Assembly (NCBI GenBank): GCA_014529385.2
Contig: CM043951.1
Location: forward strand, 112,700,469-112,764,468
Direction of reading: 5' to 3'
Length of the DNA stretch: 64,000 bases
Source of the DNA: Adiantum capillus-veneris
Taxonomy: Eukaryota > Streptophyta > Polypodiopsida > Polypodiales > Pteridaceae
Shown: positions 44,269 to 55,887 of the stretch, one piece after another
Layout: each line of letters starts with the position of its first letter
Position numbering within the stretch: the first letter of the stretch is position 1
The notes under the pieces: model-generated
Told to the model about the DNA's origin: nothing
Databases searched by the model: none
Seen by the model: the letters and a program-made list of their open reading frames with translations, nothing else
Program-made: the position numbers and the translations under genes

Positions 44269-46091
44269 GTTAACAAAATTTATGTATATACTTAGTGTAT
44301 GCTTTGGCAATTCAAAACCTTAGTTTCCACTCCTCTTAGCCTTTGAAAAACGGTTCTTAAGTATTGATAGCCGTTTTTCGGCTCTCCGTAATTGCCATAG
44401 TGAGTTAACCCACGCTACCAAAATCATCCAAACACTGTGGCTATCGCTACCATTTCACTGTATATAGGTGTGTGTGAGTTAGGAGACTTTTCCCATATCT
44501 TCGTAAAAACCCTCAGCTAGCTAGTCACTAGGCTAGTTGAGCCAAAAAAATAAAAAAATATTAAAAATATAAGTATATTATGGCCCATTTGTGTGTAAAT
44601 ATTTCATTGTATATAGGGCCTAAATAAAAGGATTTTTCATAATTATTTTGGTATTTATTTAAATATTTCTACCTATGGTGTGTTATTTATGCTATGTACA
44701 TTGACTCACCATTACTATATTTTTTCTTACCATTTTGCATACTCTTTATTCCATATGAAAATAATTTCATGCAAGCTTCTCTTATTTTTGGTGTAACTCC
44801 ATCCCAACAAAAATCCAAAAAAACTAGTTTTATTTGTGTATATTTTTTCACTATTGTGATTTTTCCTTCCTACATCTATTCTCTTTTACTCTCATAAATT
44901 AGAAAACCAAAAATATTCATCTTTTTATGGTAGACTTATAATGAGAGAGATTTATTTTGACCCCTTTATATTTTTTCCACCTATATTATTTATATTTGAC
45001 ATGTACATATTTTTTTAGACCCCTCAATATTTGATTTTCTTAGTTGTACTATTCACTTATATCATGATCTCAGCAATATCTTCAATTATAGACCTACCAA
45101 ATAAGGTCAAGGGTATGCGGAATGCATGCATGCACCATGGGGAGCTCACTCTTGGAGGTATTCAAAAGAATCATCCAAAGAAGGACCTCACAAGGACCTT
45201 GTGCAGTGGAAAAAACAGTCGGTTTTGCTGAATTTTTAAAGATCACATTCTCCCCGAATTTGAAAAGATGATACAAACAAAATTTGTAGCTCGTGAGCTG
45301 AAATTTTACCTCAAACTGTTTCATATTTTTTTGAGCTACGAGTTGTGAGCTAGGATTTTATTTGTGGACCCCAGTTTGCCCATGCTATGCAGCCACACTC
45401 CCTCTTCCACTTTATCATTTTCCTCTTTCACACACACTTCTCCACTCATCATCCCCACCTCTCTCACCACTCCTCTCTGCACCGTATTCACCTTCTTCTC
45501 AACCTTGAAGAATAAGAGAAACCAGGGTGAACTCATGTCTCCTACACACACTTCCATTCCAAAATTGACCACCTAGTCTCATTTTTCCTCATCCATATTA
45601 CCCATATCTATCAAAAAACTACAAAAATCAGCCTCTTCTCTTGAAAGACAGCATCATGGTGATTGATTACTCATGTTCACTTACTTTGGATCCCAAGGAA
45701 GGTCAAGAGTGGAGAAAAAACGTACCGTCAAAGCTAGTGGACCGTCAACAAGCGTCAAAATTGACCCTACTCAAAACACTTGGAGCATCAACATTGTAAG
45801 AAATCCATATTTTCTTACCTATGAAGAGTTTTTTCTTCCTTATTTGTATCCTACCTGGATACTCTTATTGTAAATATCCAATTCCATTTGTAAATCAATA
45901 AAAATACTAACTCTAGTAATTTACTAACACTAACCTAGTATGAAAAGTCCTATCACCTCCACTTCTCTCCTCTCTCTTTTCTTCATCTATCCCCACCAAC
46001 TTCTTGATAACTCCAAGCAAAATAAATTAGATAAGTGTTGAAAATCTAACCCAACCATGGTTAGAGGAGTAACCCTAGCCCTCAAAATTGC

Positions 46092-46099
46092 TATAAAAG
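46092..46099 (+). promoter_or_regulatory. TATA box of Tat-like LTR
   Basis: TATAAAAG before GGAGGGTGTAGC. The 3' LTR and the 40753 fragment carry TTTAAAAG at the same place, so this copy has the best promoter. Confidence 0.65.
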
Positions 46100-46757
46100 G
46101 AGGGTGTAGCTAGCACAAAAAGGAGGGAGCCATAAGCAAGAGCACTATGCTATAGCTTGAGAAGCCAAGCTTAACCTCTCTAGAAGGAGCTCTTGAGTGG
46201 AATCTCATTGTCGTATGCTTGTGCATGTGTTGTAATAGGGGTGATGAGCATGGGAACTCTATGCCATTGTAAGAGAGAGAGCGATCATTCAATTGAGAGT
46301 GGAAAATCTATCATTCCTTCTACTAGTGTAAGCCCAACATTTGTTGAATCAAGGAGAGTGGATTTGGACTAAGCTTGGATACTTTGTCTCTCTTCCAACG
46401 TGAAGTAATGGAAAACAATGATGTGTAAGTGTCTTGGTGATATTTTTAGTTCTTGATAGCTTGTGTCTGGGTGTTTTCATCAATTTAGCCATAAATCCCA
46501 CATATTGTAAGAGGGTGACAGGGTGGAGAGGACTCCGTGGCCTTAAGACAGTGATTGGGGTGGCTTTTCTTGTGATGTGTCGTGGTGAAATTTACTCAAG
46601 CTATGTTGAACAAATACTAATCTCACTTTGATCGGTCATCACAGATTTGTAATAAGGTATTAATGCAACAAGCACCCCCTCCCTCTTCTCTCTCTTTCTT
46701 ACATATGTAATTGTGTTTGCTTGATCATTGCCGATACATTTCAAAGCAGCCCGAGCA

Positions 46758-46760
<3 letters not shown>

Positions 46761-46838
<78 letters not shown>
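46761..46838. repeat. (TC)n microsatellite inside the LTR
   Basis: About 39 TC units. The equivalent tract in the 3' LTR (55845-55886) is about half as long. Confidence 0.95.
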
Positions 46839-46839
<1 letters not shown>

Positions 46840-47013
46840 GCGTCCTAGTTCGCATCCAAAACTAGGTGGTGCCATAAATTTGTGTAGGGTTAGGTTGCGG
46901 GTTTGTGTGTGTGTTTGTTGTTTTTTCCAACCCCAACCCAATTGAGCAGCACGGGAGCCTACAAGGGTGCTTAGAGGCCACTCTTCTTGTTGCCCGCCCT
47001 AGACCTCCTCAAA

Positions 47014-47031
47014 TTGGTGCCCCCACGGAGG
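47014..47031 (+). other. Primer binding site of Tat-like element 1
   Basis: TTGGTGCCCCCACGGAGG just after the LTR, matching TTGGTGCGCCCACTGAGG in element 2 (60726-60743). Different from the tRNA-Met site of family X; the tRNA is not identified. Confidence 0.7.
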
Positions 47032-47068
47032 ACGGCTTGTGTATGTTTTGTGTAGGCTCAACCTTTAG

Positions 47069-47299
47069 CATAATCAAGTAGCTTGCATTAATCACGAGAA
47101 TTTGTATGATCCCTTCATTCCCATTGCAAGGCAAAAGATACACATAATTGTTAGTACTAAGTTACAATTTCAACGTGTAATTCGTAGAATTTTAGGTCCT
47201 CTTAGGTTGGCAGAGGTAAACGCATCAGTAAATCCTTTTATTTTGCCTCTCATTAGGTACGACCTTAGTTTGGACGTCTATAGTGTTGTTTTGTTTTAA
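47069..47299 (+). pseudogene. Leader small protein, copy A (no ATG)
   Basis: Open from 47069 to TAA at 47297-47299 without an in-frame ATG. The last 46 residues align without gaps to copy B (21 identities) and to the element 2 copy (18 identities), counted by hand. Shared pattern: K-[IL]-x-[FY]-Q, G-x2-R-x2-E-[VI], A-S-x2-P, then LPL[IV] and [DE]V near the C-terminus. It is probably a decayed tandem duplicate of copy B. Confidence 0.6.
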
Positions 47300-47320
47300 G
47301 CATAAGGTCATGCATAGACA

Positions 47321-47539
47321 ATGGATAATGGACCAAGAATAGAGGTTTTCCCCTTTGATTTCACTCCACACATTAGAATAAACATTGCAATTAGTAGAAA
47401 AATCCATTTTCAACAACGTATGGTGTTCATATTTGGTGCCCAAAGAGTAGGAGAAATTCTCGCATCACCAAACCCTGTCATCCTGCCTCTTATTGATTAT
47501 CATAGGTCATTTGATGTGAATATTTTTATTTTGTTGTAG
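47321..47539 (+). CDS. Leader small protein, copy B, 72 aa
   Basis: ATG 47321 to TAG 47537-47539, 72 residues, located between primer site and gag. Core: ISRKIHFQQRM, then GAQRVGEILASPNPVILPLI and FDVNIFILL at the end. It has the same length as the frame at 61281-61499 in the other Tat-like element and the same relative position. Hydrophobic beta-like strands alternate with charged turns; there is no signal peptide, Cys or metal motif. No known family recognised. Some plant Tat/Ogre elements have an extra frame before gag, but whether this corresponds is unknown. Confidence 0.6.
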   Translation: MDNGPRIEVFPFDFTPHIRINIAISRKIHFQQRMVFIFGAQRVGEILASPNPVILPLIDYHRSFDVNIFILL

Positions 47540-47625
47540 AATAGATTGTAATTTAGAAAATATTATTGTGTAAATTTTTTTAAGAAAAAAAAACAAGAAC
47601 ATGTTGTCATTTTGAAACCGATTCA

Positions 47626-48664
47626 ATGGAGGCCCAATGCCAAATGTCCGGATATCCTCTTTTCTTTGGAGAGCCTGGAGAGGATGAAAAATTATTTTTA
47701 GCAAATTTCAAGATGTCTTGTCGTATCAAGAGGATAGTAACTGATCAAGAACGCGTAGAGATGTTTGAAGTGGTCCTTAGGAAAGATGCTAGCACTTAGT
47801 TTGACTCGTTGCCTGAGGAAGTTAAAGGGAATTACACGGAAGTTGTGAATCATTTCAAGAGATACTTCTTTGATCCCCAAAACACTCAAAAACTATGGCA
47901 AGACATTGTTTCTCATAAGCAAAAATACTTAGATGACTACTACTTGTACAAGCAAGAGTTTCTACGTCTTTGGGCTCTATGGATACGAAATGTTGCTAAC
48001 CCTGGTGATGGTGCAGAGGTTCATAGCCGGACTCTTTCCTGATCTTAAGATAAAAGTTGAGGTGGGTGCACTTGCTACCTTTGATGAAGTTGAAACTAGG
48101 GCTGATGAAAAATATAGAAACCTCAAGTGCTTAAGGGGGGAGGTTCCAATAGAAGGTCTTAGACCCAAAGGTAAGGCACAAGCATCAACATCTAGGGAGC
48201 TTCCTGAGGTAACAGCGGAAGTGATTGAAAAGTTAAATGAATCTTTAAGTAGCTTGTCAATTCACCTTGCACAAGCTGTAGGTCCAAAAGGACAAGCAAG
48301 GAAGTTTGAAGAGCGAGATCCACGACCTAGGAGAGTCTTACAATGTTGGAATTGCGGAGAGTCTGGTCATGGGATGTATAATTGTCCTTGGCCCCACAGG
48401 GAGCCAGTGAGACCTAACTTGAATTACCCAGTGATGAATGCAAGTGAAGGAACTAGTCAGCAACCACGGCTTCTACAAAGGCCAAATGGAGCAAAACCAC
48501 CTCCACAAGGAGTGGAAGGAGCTCCACCTTTGCCAGACCAAAATGTGCATGTGGTAGAGGTGAAAAATTCAAAAGAGGTTGACATGGAAGAAAATGGCAT
48601 TAAGCGTGGCCGTGGAAAAAGGAAGGAGAAAGAAGGTGTCACATCACAAAGTGATCATGGATGA
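47626..48664 (+). pseudogene. Gag of Tat-like element 1
   Basis: ATG at 47626 (MEAQCQMSGYPLFFGEPGED). An amber codon lies at 47797-47799 (KDAST*FDSLPEEV). A frameshift near 48005-48020 joins RNVANPGDGA to QRFIAGLFPDLKIKVEVG. Capsid motifs TRADEKYRNLKCLRG and a zinc knuckle CWNCGESGHGMYNC follow, then a Pro-rich and a basic tail. It ends at TGA 48662-48664. The same frame continues immediately as EKKAKETKEAKRTRRRIN, as in element 2, where gag also ends in TGA before protease. Confidence 0.8.
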
Positions 48665-49244
48665 GAAAAGAAGGCAAAGGAGACCAAGGAAGCTAAGAGG
48701 ACTCGACGTCGTATCAATCTCCAAGACTTCCCTCTTAGACATGGTATGGCTCCATACAACTTGTTGGAAGACATGAGAGGTAAGGGTCCTGATATCTCAT
48801 TGCCTCAGTTTCTTGCATTATGCCCACAAGTTAGGAGGGATTTAACAAAGGCAGTTAGCACTAGGAGAAAGGTAAAAGAGAGTGTGCCTGTTGTAAAAAT
48901 TGCACATGCTGAAATGAATGAGGATATTACACCTGTGTAAAAATTGCACATGCTGAAATGAATGAAGATTGGTTACGAAAGGTCTAGTGGATGGGGGTGC
49001 ACAAATTTGCATCATGACAGAGGGACTCATCCAAAAACTAGGCATGCACATCCATGAGACACCTGAAATTAAAGTCAAGATGGCAAATAATAGCAAAGCT
49101 AGGTGTGTAGGCATTTGTAAAAATGTTTATGTAGAGGTCTTTGGCATTAAGAAGGCGGTGGATTTTTATGTTATGTCTACCAAAGGAAATGGTTACCCAT
49201 TTATCCTAGGGAGACCATGGCTAATGAAACTGCGAGCTTTATAG
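48665..49244 (+). pseudogene. Protease region of Tat-like element 1
   Basis: RRRINLQDFPLRHGMAPYNL and LPQFLALCPQVRRDL lead, after a 44-bp tandem duplication (48893-48936/48937-48980) and a small shift, to GLVDGGAQICIMTEGLI. DGG is the protease active-site triplet, shared with element 2 (IDGGAQICVMSE). GYPFILGRPWLM closes the domain. TAG at 49242-49244. Confidence 0.75.
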
Positions 49245-49304
49245 GATTGGGAGAGTGGAAAGCTAATTTGCAGGAATGACAATCATAAGAAGGTTGTCTT
49301 TGAC

Positions 49305-51188
49305 ATGAAGGAACAACGCCAAGAGGAGCTCCATGAAGAATCATCTCAAAGTGAGACGGAGGAAGGCTGGACCGATAGCACTTCAGAAGGAGAAAGTTGC
49401 GGCATCATTACTGAAGAGGAGTCTTCCATCAAAGTCATGGGGGTAAGGTTTAAGCCAAACAACCAAGAGACCTCTTGCCTAGGTTTGGAAGAGGTAGGTT
49501 CCCAAGAGAACCAAAATGTGCAAGATGAAGGAATGCTAGAAAGTATGTTGTCTACAACACTTACAAAGGACGAAAGAGAGGAGTTCAAATTTGTGCTAAG
49601 GAAATTTCCTAGGATTTTTGCTAAAGACTACACCGTTGTGCGTGGAGTAGATGCTGTTCAACACAAAATTGAGTTGAAGCCAGAGGCCACACCTAAGGCT
49701 CAAAAGCTACGAAGGCTAGGAGTCATCAAGGAGCAGGCTTTACTCAAGGAGGTAAGAAAGCTTCTAGAAGCAGGTTTCATTTATCCAGTGGAGAATTCAG
49801 AGTGGGTCTCTCCCGTTGTTGTCACTCCTAAGAAAAATGGCAAGTGGAGGGTGTGTGTGGATTACCGTCCACTCAATGAGGCAACAAAAAGAGATCACTT
49901 TCCCCTCCCATTTTAAGATGAGATAATAAATGAGGTAGCTGGTCATGAGAAGTACACTGTGTGTGATGGCTACTTGGGTTACTTTCAAATAGGTATCGCA
50001 TTGGAAGATCAGTTAGAAACAACCTTCATCACTCCTTGGGGTTGTTATGCTTTTAGAGTCATGCCATTTGGTCTGACAAATGCTCCTACAACATTCCAAC
50101 GTTTCATGAACATGGTGTTTCAAGCATTCTTTGGAAAGTCAATTAGGGTGTTCATTGATGATTTATGCATTTATATCTCAAAATCATTGCATCTACAAAG
50201 GGTAGAAGAAGGTTTAAAGAAGCTCTATGACATGGGAGGTCAACTCAACCCCGACAAATGTCACATAGGTGAGGATGAAGTGATCTTTCTTGGTCACAAG
50301 GTTTCCTATAAAGGCATTGAGGTGGATCCTTCAAAGGCAAAGGCTCTTATTGAGCTCCCATCACCCAAGAATCGCAAAGAGGTCATCTCATTCATTCAAA
50401 AGGTGAAGTATATGTCACGCTTTATTCACTTAGCTTTGGAGTTGCTTCATCCTTTGCAAAAGTTGACACGACAAGTAGAATTTGCATGGTCTTATGAGCT
50501 TGAAGAGTACTTTTGTAACATTAAAGTCATTTTGTCAGAGCTACCAACACTCATGCCTCCTTGTTGGGAGTACACATTCTTTGTTAGCTCTAGTGTTGGG
50601 AAGGAAACAATTGGTGCAGTTTTACTATAACAAGATCCCCACAGTACCAGGATGCGACCCATCTACTTTGCTAGTAGGGTCATGAATGCTTTGGAGAGAG
50701 GCTACACGGAGGCAGAACTCATGATGCTTTCTCTCATGTTTGCGGTGAGAAAGTTTAGATCCTACCTGCTACCAAAACCTTTTGTAATTCTCACTGTAGA
50801 AAATTTGTTCCCTTGGGTGTCATCTCAAATGAATCTTAGTACTAGGATCTCAAAGTGGATTATGGAGTTGCAAGAGTTTCAATACTCTTTCAAAGTAGAA
50901 GATAGTGTGCATGCACAATTGGCAGGGATCCTTACTTATAGGGTACATGAGAAAGAGATTAAGGTGCCTAAAGTAAAGACCCTACCATTGCCACCACCTA
51001 AAAGTATTTCTAATGCTTTTACCTTGTTCTTTGATGGAGCTTTTCGACGAGCCATAGGAAAAGCAGGGGGAGGGCTAGTATTGCTCCACCCAAGGAGAGA
51101 GGTGGTCATGAAAAAGAAGGTCAATCGACCAGGCCAAGGTATACAACATCTCATGGTAAAAGGGGATGCACTTCTCATTGTGAAGTAA
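49305..51188 (+). pseudogene. Reverse transcriptase and RNase H regions of Tat-like element 1
   Basis: All in one frame. An acidic linker is followed by VVTPKKNGKWRVCVDYRPLN, a TAA at 49914-49916 (CAA in element 2), VCDGYLGYFQI, FRVMPFGLTNAPTTFQRFMN and the catalytic FIDD near 50150. Then LNPDKCHIG, FLGHKVS, and the first RNase H (PTLMPPCWEYTFFVSSSVG, TAA at 50628-50630, RPIYFASRVMNALERGYTEAE). A second, archaeal-type RNase H begins FTLFFDGAFRR at about 51022. Two RNase H-like domains in this order are known from the plant Tat lineage. Nonsense codons fit Gln to stop changes. Confidence 0.85.
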
Positions 51189-51238
51189 ATTTTAGGCATT
51201 TGGGCATGCAAGAATGAAAGCCTAAGGAGGTTGTTTAA

Positions 51239-51814
51239 CACTAGGTTGGTAATCTAACAGGACATAAAAGTGTCCTTTCAGTGTTTTGAAAAAAACCTCC
51301 AAAACCATAGTAGATCCACTCATTTTGTAAAATCCTTTCATGAGGTTATAGTTCAAGGCCTACTACACATGGAAAAAATAAGGAACTTGTAAAATTTCTC
51401 ATCTTTTGGTCACACCAAGTCTCCAAATTTGATGGACCAGTACATTTTCATCAAAAACAGTCATTTCTTACGTTTTGTTGCATAAAAATAAGATTGGGGA
51501 TTTTTGCAGGACTTGAGATAAATTTCCTAACCTCACAAACATGAATTATAGAGTGGTATAGTTGCAAAAAGTCAAAAACAGGACCCGTGTTTTCACACAG
51601 TTTAGGTTGTGAAATGTTGTGCAAGGACAAGGTTAAAGATGGAATTGATACTCCAAAAAAATGTCGAGTTTTTTTCAGCTCATGAGACAACTTTCTAGAT
51701 AGATAGCACCTCAGAATCCATTTTGAAACTCTTGACATAATTCAAGGAAAATGGTCACTTAACAGGACATAAAAGTGTCCAAGGACATAAAAGTGTCCCA
51801 TTACCAACTTAGTG
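51239..51814. mobile_element. TTAA/CACTAG element, copy D, shortened and inverted
   Basis: Ends CACTAGGTTGGTAAT and ATTACCAACTTAGTG, flanked by TTAA at 51235-51238 and 51815-51818. Orientation is opposite to copies A-C, and most of the interior is deleted (576 bp). It interrupts the second RNase H between KNESLRRLFN and LHAIRRLFNQFKEV-like sequence. Confidence 0.88.
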
Positions 51815-53418
51815 TTAATCTTCATGCCATTCGTAGATTGTTTAATCAATTTAAAGAAGTGCAACTATATCATATTCCTAGGAAACAGAATGAAGATGCC
51901 AATTTACTTGCACAACAAGCAGTTACATGTGTTGAGAAAGAAGTGTAGGTAATCATGGTGGCAGCAACTGTCAAGCAATCGAGATACCAGGGATTGGAGT
52001 CATTGACTCCCATTATTAGCTACATTTTGGAGGGTGAGTTTCCACAAGAATTCACAAAGGCTCAGAAGAGGAGACTCATGAAAAAGTCAAGCACGTATCT
52101 CTTCCTAGAAGGATCCCTCCATCAAAGAGGGAAGGATCAAGTGTGCAGAAGAGTACCAACTAACAAGGAGATTCCAGCCATTCTAAAAGGTTTGCATGAA
52201 GAGGCATGTGGTGGTCATTTTTCCCAAGAGTTAACTGTGAAGAAGATTTTGCTTCTAGGGTATGTTTGGCCAAGTCTGCATGTGGATGTCCAACATTGGT
52301 GTAAACATTGTCACAATTGTCAGATTGATGGAAACAAGCATCTGTTACATGGTCCACGTCAGTTAGTCCTTGCAAATGGTCCATTTGAAATGTGGGGCAT
52401 TGATGCTATGGGTCCTCTCCCTAGGACAAAAAATGGTAAACTCTACATTCTAGTGGCGGGAGACTATATGACTAGGTGGGTGGAAGCACAAAGTGTGGCA
52501 AAGGTAACTGAGAGGACAGTGAGCAAATTTGTCTACACTCACATTTGTTGTAGATTTGGCACACCTTTGGAGATTGTTTCTGATAATGGTCCAGGGTTTA
52601 GAAAGGGATTGCTCACAGAGGTCTGTGAAGAACTTCACATTCTACATTGTCATAGTACACCCTACTATCCCCAATCCAATGGTCTGGTAGAAAAATCTAA
52701 TGGTTTCATTGCAGGCATCATTAGAAAGATGGTGAGAAACAAGACAAAGTTGTGGGATGACTTCTTAGATGGTGCCTTGTGGGCATATCGAACCACATAT
52801 AGGGAAGCCACGGAGTTTACACCATTTCACTTGGTCTATGGTCAAGAGGCTTTACAACCAATTGAGCTCAACATCCCAACAATACGACTTCATGGCAAAG
52901 TAGCACAAGATGATCAAGAAGCATGGATGGATCAACTTCTTACCTTAGCTGAGCTTGAGTGGAAAAGAGAAGCAGCATACGAGTGCTACAAGAGGAAAGC
53001 TACGCAGGCGAAGGAGAAGCTTGACAAGAAACTAAAGGACAAAGGCATCAATGAAGGAGATCTTGTGCTAAGGTATGACAATCGACTCGACAATCATTTT
53101 GATGCCAAACTTGAAACTAGATGGCAAGGGCCATACATAGTTAAGAAGGCTTTCAATTCAAGTTACTATCAGCTTATAGACTTGAATGGGAAAGAGCACT
53201 CCAGGAAGGTAAACGGGTATCGCTTGAAGCCTTATTTGAGTCGCCTTCTACTAAAGGATCTACCAAAGATCTGTCAAAAGGCAGCTATCTCATGTAGGTA
53301 TTGTTCCGTGAAGCATGAGTGTAACTCAAACCAAAATTCTGAGGGGCCAAACAATGAAGACCTCGTCAAGGACTCTGAAGCACTCTCTTTGGAAAAGACG
53401 CTCTATGATGGTATATGA
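51815..53418 (+). CDS. Integrase of Tat-like element 1, intact domain
   Basis: Upstream, the end of the second RNase H (RRLFNQFKEVQLYHIPRKQN) is followed by TAG at 51946-51948. From ATG 51955 a 487-residue frame is open. It has a zinc-binding HHCC domain (His81, His88, Cys119, Cys122) and the DDE core (Asp150 in WGIDAMGP, Asp210 in SDNGPGF, Glu246 in NGLVEKSN). The C-terminal part has GDLVLRYDNRL and RWQGPYIVKKAF, GPY-type, with no chromodomain. All catalytic residues are present. The enzyme would insert element cDNA into chromosomes; as part of a broken polyprotein it is probably not made. Confidence 0.88.
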
Positions 53419-53432
53419 ATATACCATCATCC

Positions 53433-53446
53433 AAGGGGAGGGCTAA
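53433..53446 (+). other. Polypurine tract of Tat-like element 1
   Basis: AAGGGGAGGGCTAA just before the 3' LTR. Confidence 0.85.
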
Positions 53447-55841
53447 TGATAGCCATTTTTTGGCTCTCCGTAATTTCCATAGTGAGTTAACCCACCCTAC
53501 CAAAATCATCCAAACACTGTGGCTATCCCTACCATTTCACTGTATATAGGTGTGTGTGAGTTAGGGGACTTTTCCCATATCTTCGTAAAAACCCTCAGCT
53601 AGCTAGTCACTGGGCTAGTTGAGCCAAAAAAATAAAAAAATATTAAAAATATAAGTTTATTATGACCCATTTGTGTGTAAATATTTCATTGTATATAGGG
53701 CCTAAATAAAAGGATTTTTCATAATTATTTTTGTAGTTATTTAAATATTTCTACCTATGGTGTGTTATTTATGCTATGTACATTGACTCACCATTACTAT
53801 ATTTTTTCTTACCATTTTGCATACTCTTTATTCCATATGAAAATAATTTCATGCAAGCTTCTCTTATTTTTGGTGTAACTCCATCCCAACAAAAATCCAA
53901 AAAAACTAGTTTTATTTATGTGTATATTTTTTCACTATTGTGATTTTTCCTTCCTACATCTATTCTCTTTTACTCTCATAAATTAGAAAACCAAAAATAT
54001 TCATCTTTTTATGGTAGACTTATAATGAGAGAGATTTATTTTGACCCCTTTATATTTTTTTGACCTATATTATTTATATTTGACATGTACATATTTTTTT
54101 AGACCCCTCAATATTTGATTTTCTTAGTTGTACTATTCACTTATATCATGATCTCAACAATATCTTCAATTATAGACCTACCAAATAAGGTCAAGGGTAT
54201 GTGGAATGCATGCATGCACCATGGCGAGCTCACTCTTGGAGGTATTCAAAAGAATCATCCAAAGAAGGACCTCACAAGGACCTTGTGCAGTGGAAAAAAC
54301 AGTCGGTTTTGCTGAATTTTTAAAGATCACATTCTCCCCGAAATTGAAACAATGATACAAACAAAAGTCGTAGCTCGTGAGCTGATATTTTACCTCAAAT
54401 TTTTTCATATTTTTTTGAGCTACGAGTTGTGAGCTAGGATTTTATTTGTGGACCCCAGTTTGCCCATGCTATGCAGCCACACTCCCTCTTTCACTTTATC
54501 ATTTTCCTCTTTCACACACACTTCTCCACTCATCATCCCCACCTCTCTCAACACTCCTCTCTGCACCCTACTCACCTTCTTCTCAACCTTGAAGAATAAG
54601 AGAAACCATGGTGAACTCATGTCTCCTACACACACTTCCATTCCAAAATTGACCACCTAGTCTCATTTTTCCTCATCCATATTACCCATATCTATCAAAA
54701 AACTACAAAAATCAGCCTCTTCTCTTGAAAGACAGCATCATGGTGATTGATTACTCATGTTAACTTACCTTGGATCCCAAGGAAGGTCAAGAGTGGAGAA
54801 AAAACGTACCGTCAAAGCTAGTGGACCGTCAACAAGCGCCAAAATCGACCCTACTCAAGACACTTGGAGAATCAACATTGTAAGAAATCCATATTTTCTT
54901 ACCTATGAAGAGTTTTTTCTTCCTTATTTGTATCCTACTTGGATACTCCCATTGTAAATATCCAATTCCATTTGTAAATTAATAAAAATACTAACTCTAC
55001 TAATTTACTAACACTAACCTAGTATGAAAAGTCCTATCACCTCCACTTCTCTCCTCTCTCTTTTCTTCATCTATCCCCACCAACTTCTTGATAATTCCAA
55101 GCAAAAGAAATTAGATAAGTGCTGAAAATATAACCCAACCATGGTTAGAGGAGTAGCCCTAGCCCTCAAAATTGCTTTAAAAGGAGGGTGTAGCTAGCAC
55201 AAAAAGGGGGGAGCCATAAGCAAGAGAACTATGCTATAGCTTGAGAAGCCAAGCTCAACCTCTCTAGAGGGAGCTCTTGAGTGGAAGCTCATTGTCGTAT
55301 TCTTGTGCATGTGTTGTAATAGGGGTGATTAGCATGGGAAGTCTATGCCATTGTAAGAGAGAGAGCAATCATTCAATTGAGAGTGGAAAATCTATCATTC
55401 CTCCTACTAGTGTAAGCCCAACATTTGTTGAATCAAGGAGGGTGGATTTGGACTAAGCTTGGATACTTTGTCTCTCTTCCAACGTGAAGTAATGGAAAAC
55501 AATGATGTGTAAGTGTCTTGGTGATATTTTTAGTTCTTGATAGCTTGTGTCTGGGTGTTTTCATCAATTTAGCCATAAATCCCACATATTGTAAGAGGGT
55601 GACAGGGTGGAGAGGACCCCCTGGCCTTAAGACAGTGATTGGGGTGGCTTTTCTTGTGATGTGTCGTGGTGAAATTTACTCAAGCTATGTTGAACAAATA
55701 CTAATCTCACTTTGATCGGTCATCACAGATTTGTAATAAGGTATTAATGCAACAAGCACCCCCTCCCTCTTGTCTCTCTTTCTTACATATATAATTGTGT
55801 TTGCTTGATCATTGCCAATACATTTCAAAGCAGCCCGAGCA

Positions 55842-55887
<46 letters not shown>

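Larger units (their letters stand above)
41508..44324. repeat. Palindrome 2: inverted gag copies with 43-bp loop
   Basis: Arms 41508-42897 and 42941-44324 include leader sequence on both outer sides. The loop 42898-42940 is the exact reverse complement of the loop in palindrome 1. Confidence 0.95.
44365..47011 (+). repeat. 5' LTR of Tat-like element 1
   Basis: 2647 bp. It includes a TATA box at 46092-46099 and a (TC)n tract at 46761-46838. Frames inside it are not genes. Confidence 0.92.

Noticed and set aside
38027-44324. Palindromes as sequencing or assembly artefact (untrimmed hairpin adapters)
   Set aside because: Arms carry independent substitutions, length differences in the poly-Asn run and different outer borders, which a copying artefact would not produce; long-read confirmation would still be decisive.
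46601-46945. Arg/Glu and Ser/Leu repeat frames
   Set aside because: Artefacts of the (TC)n microsatellite read in different frames.
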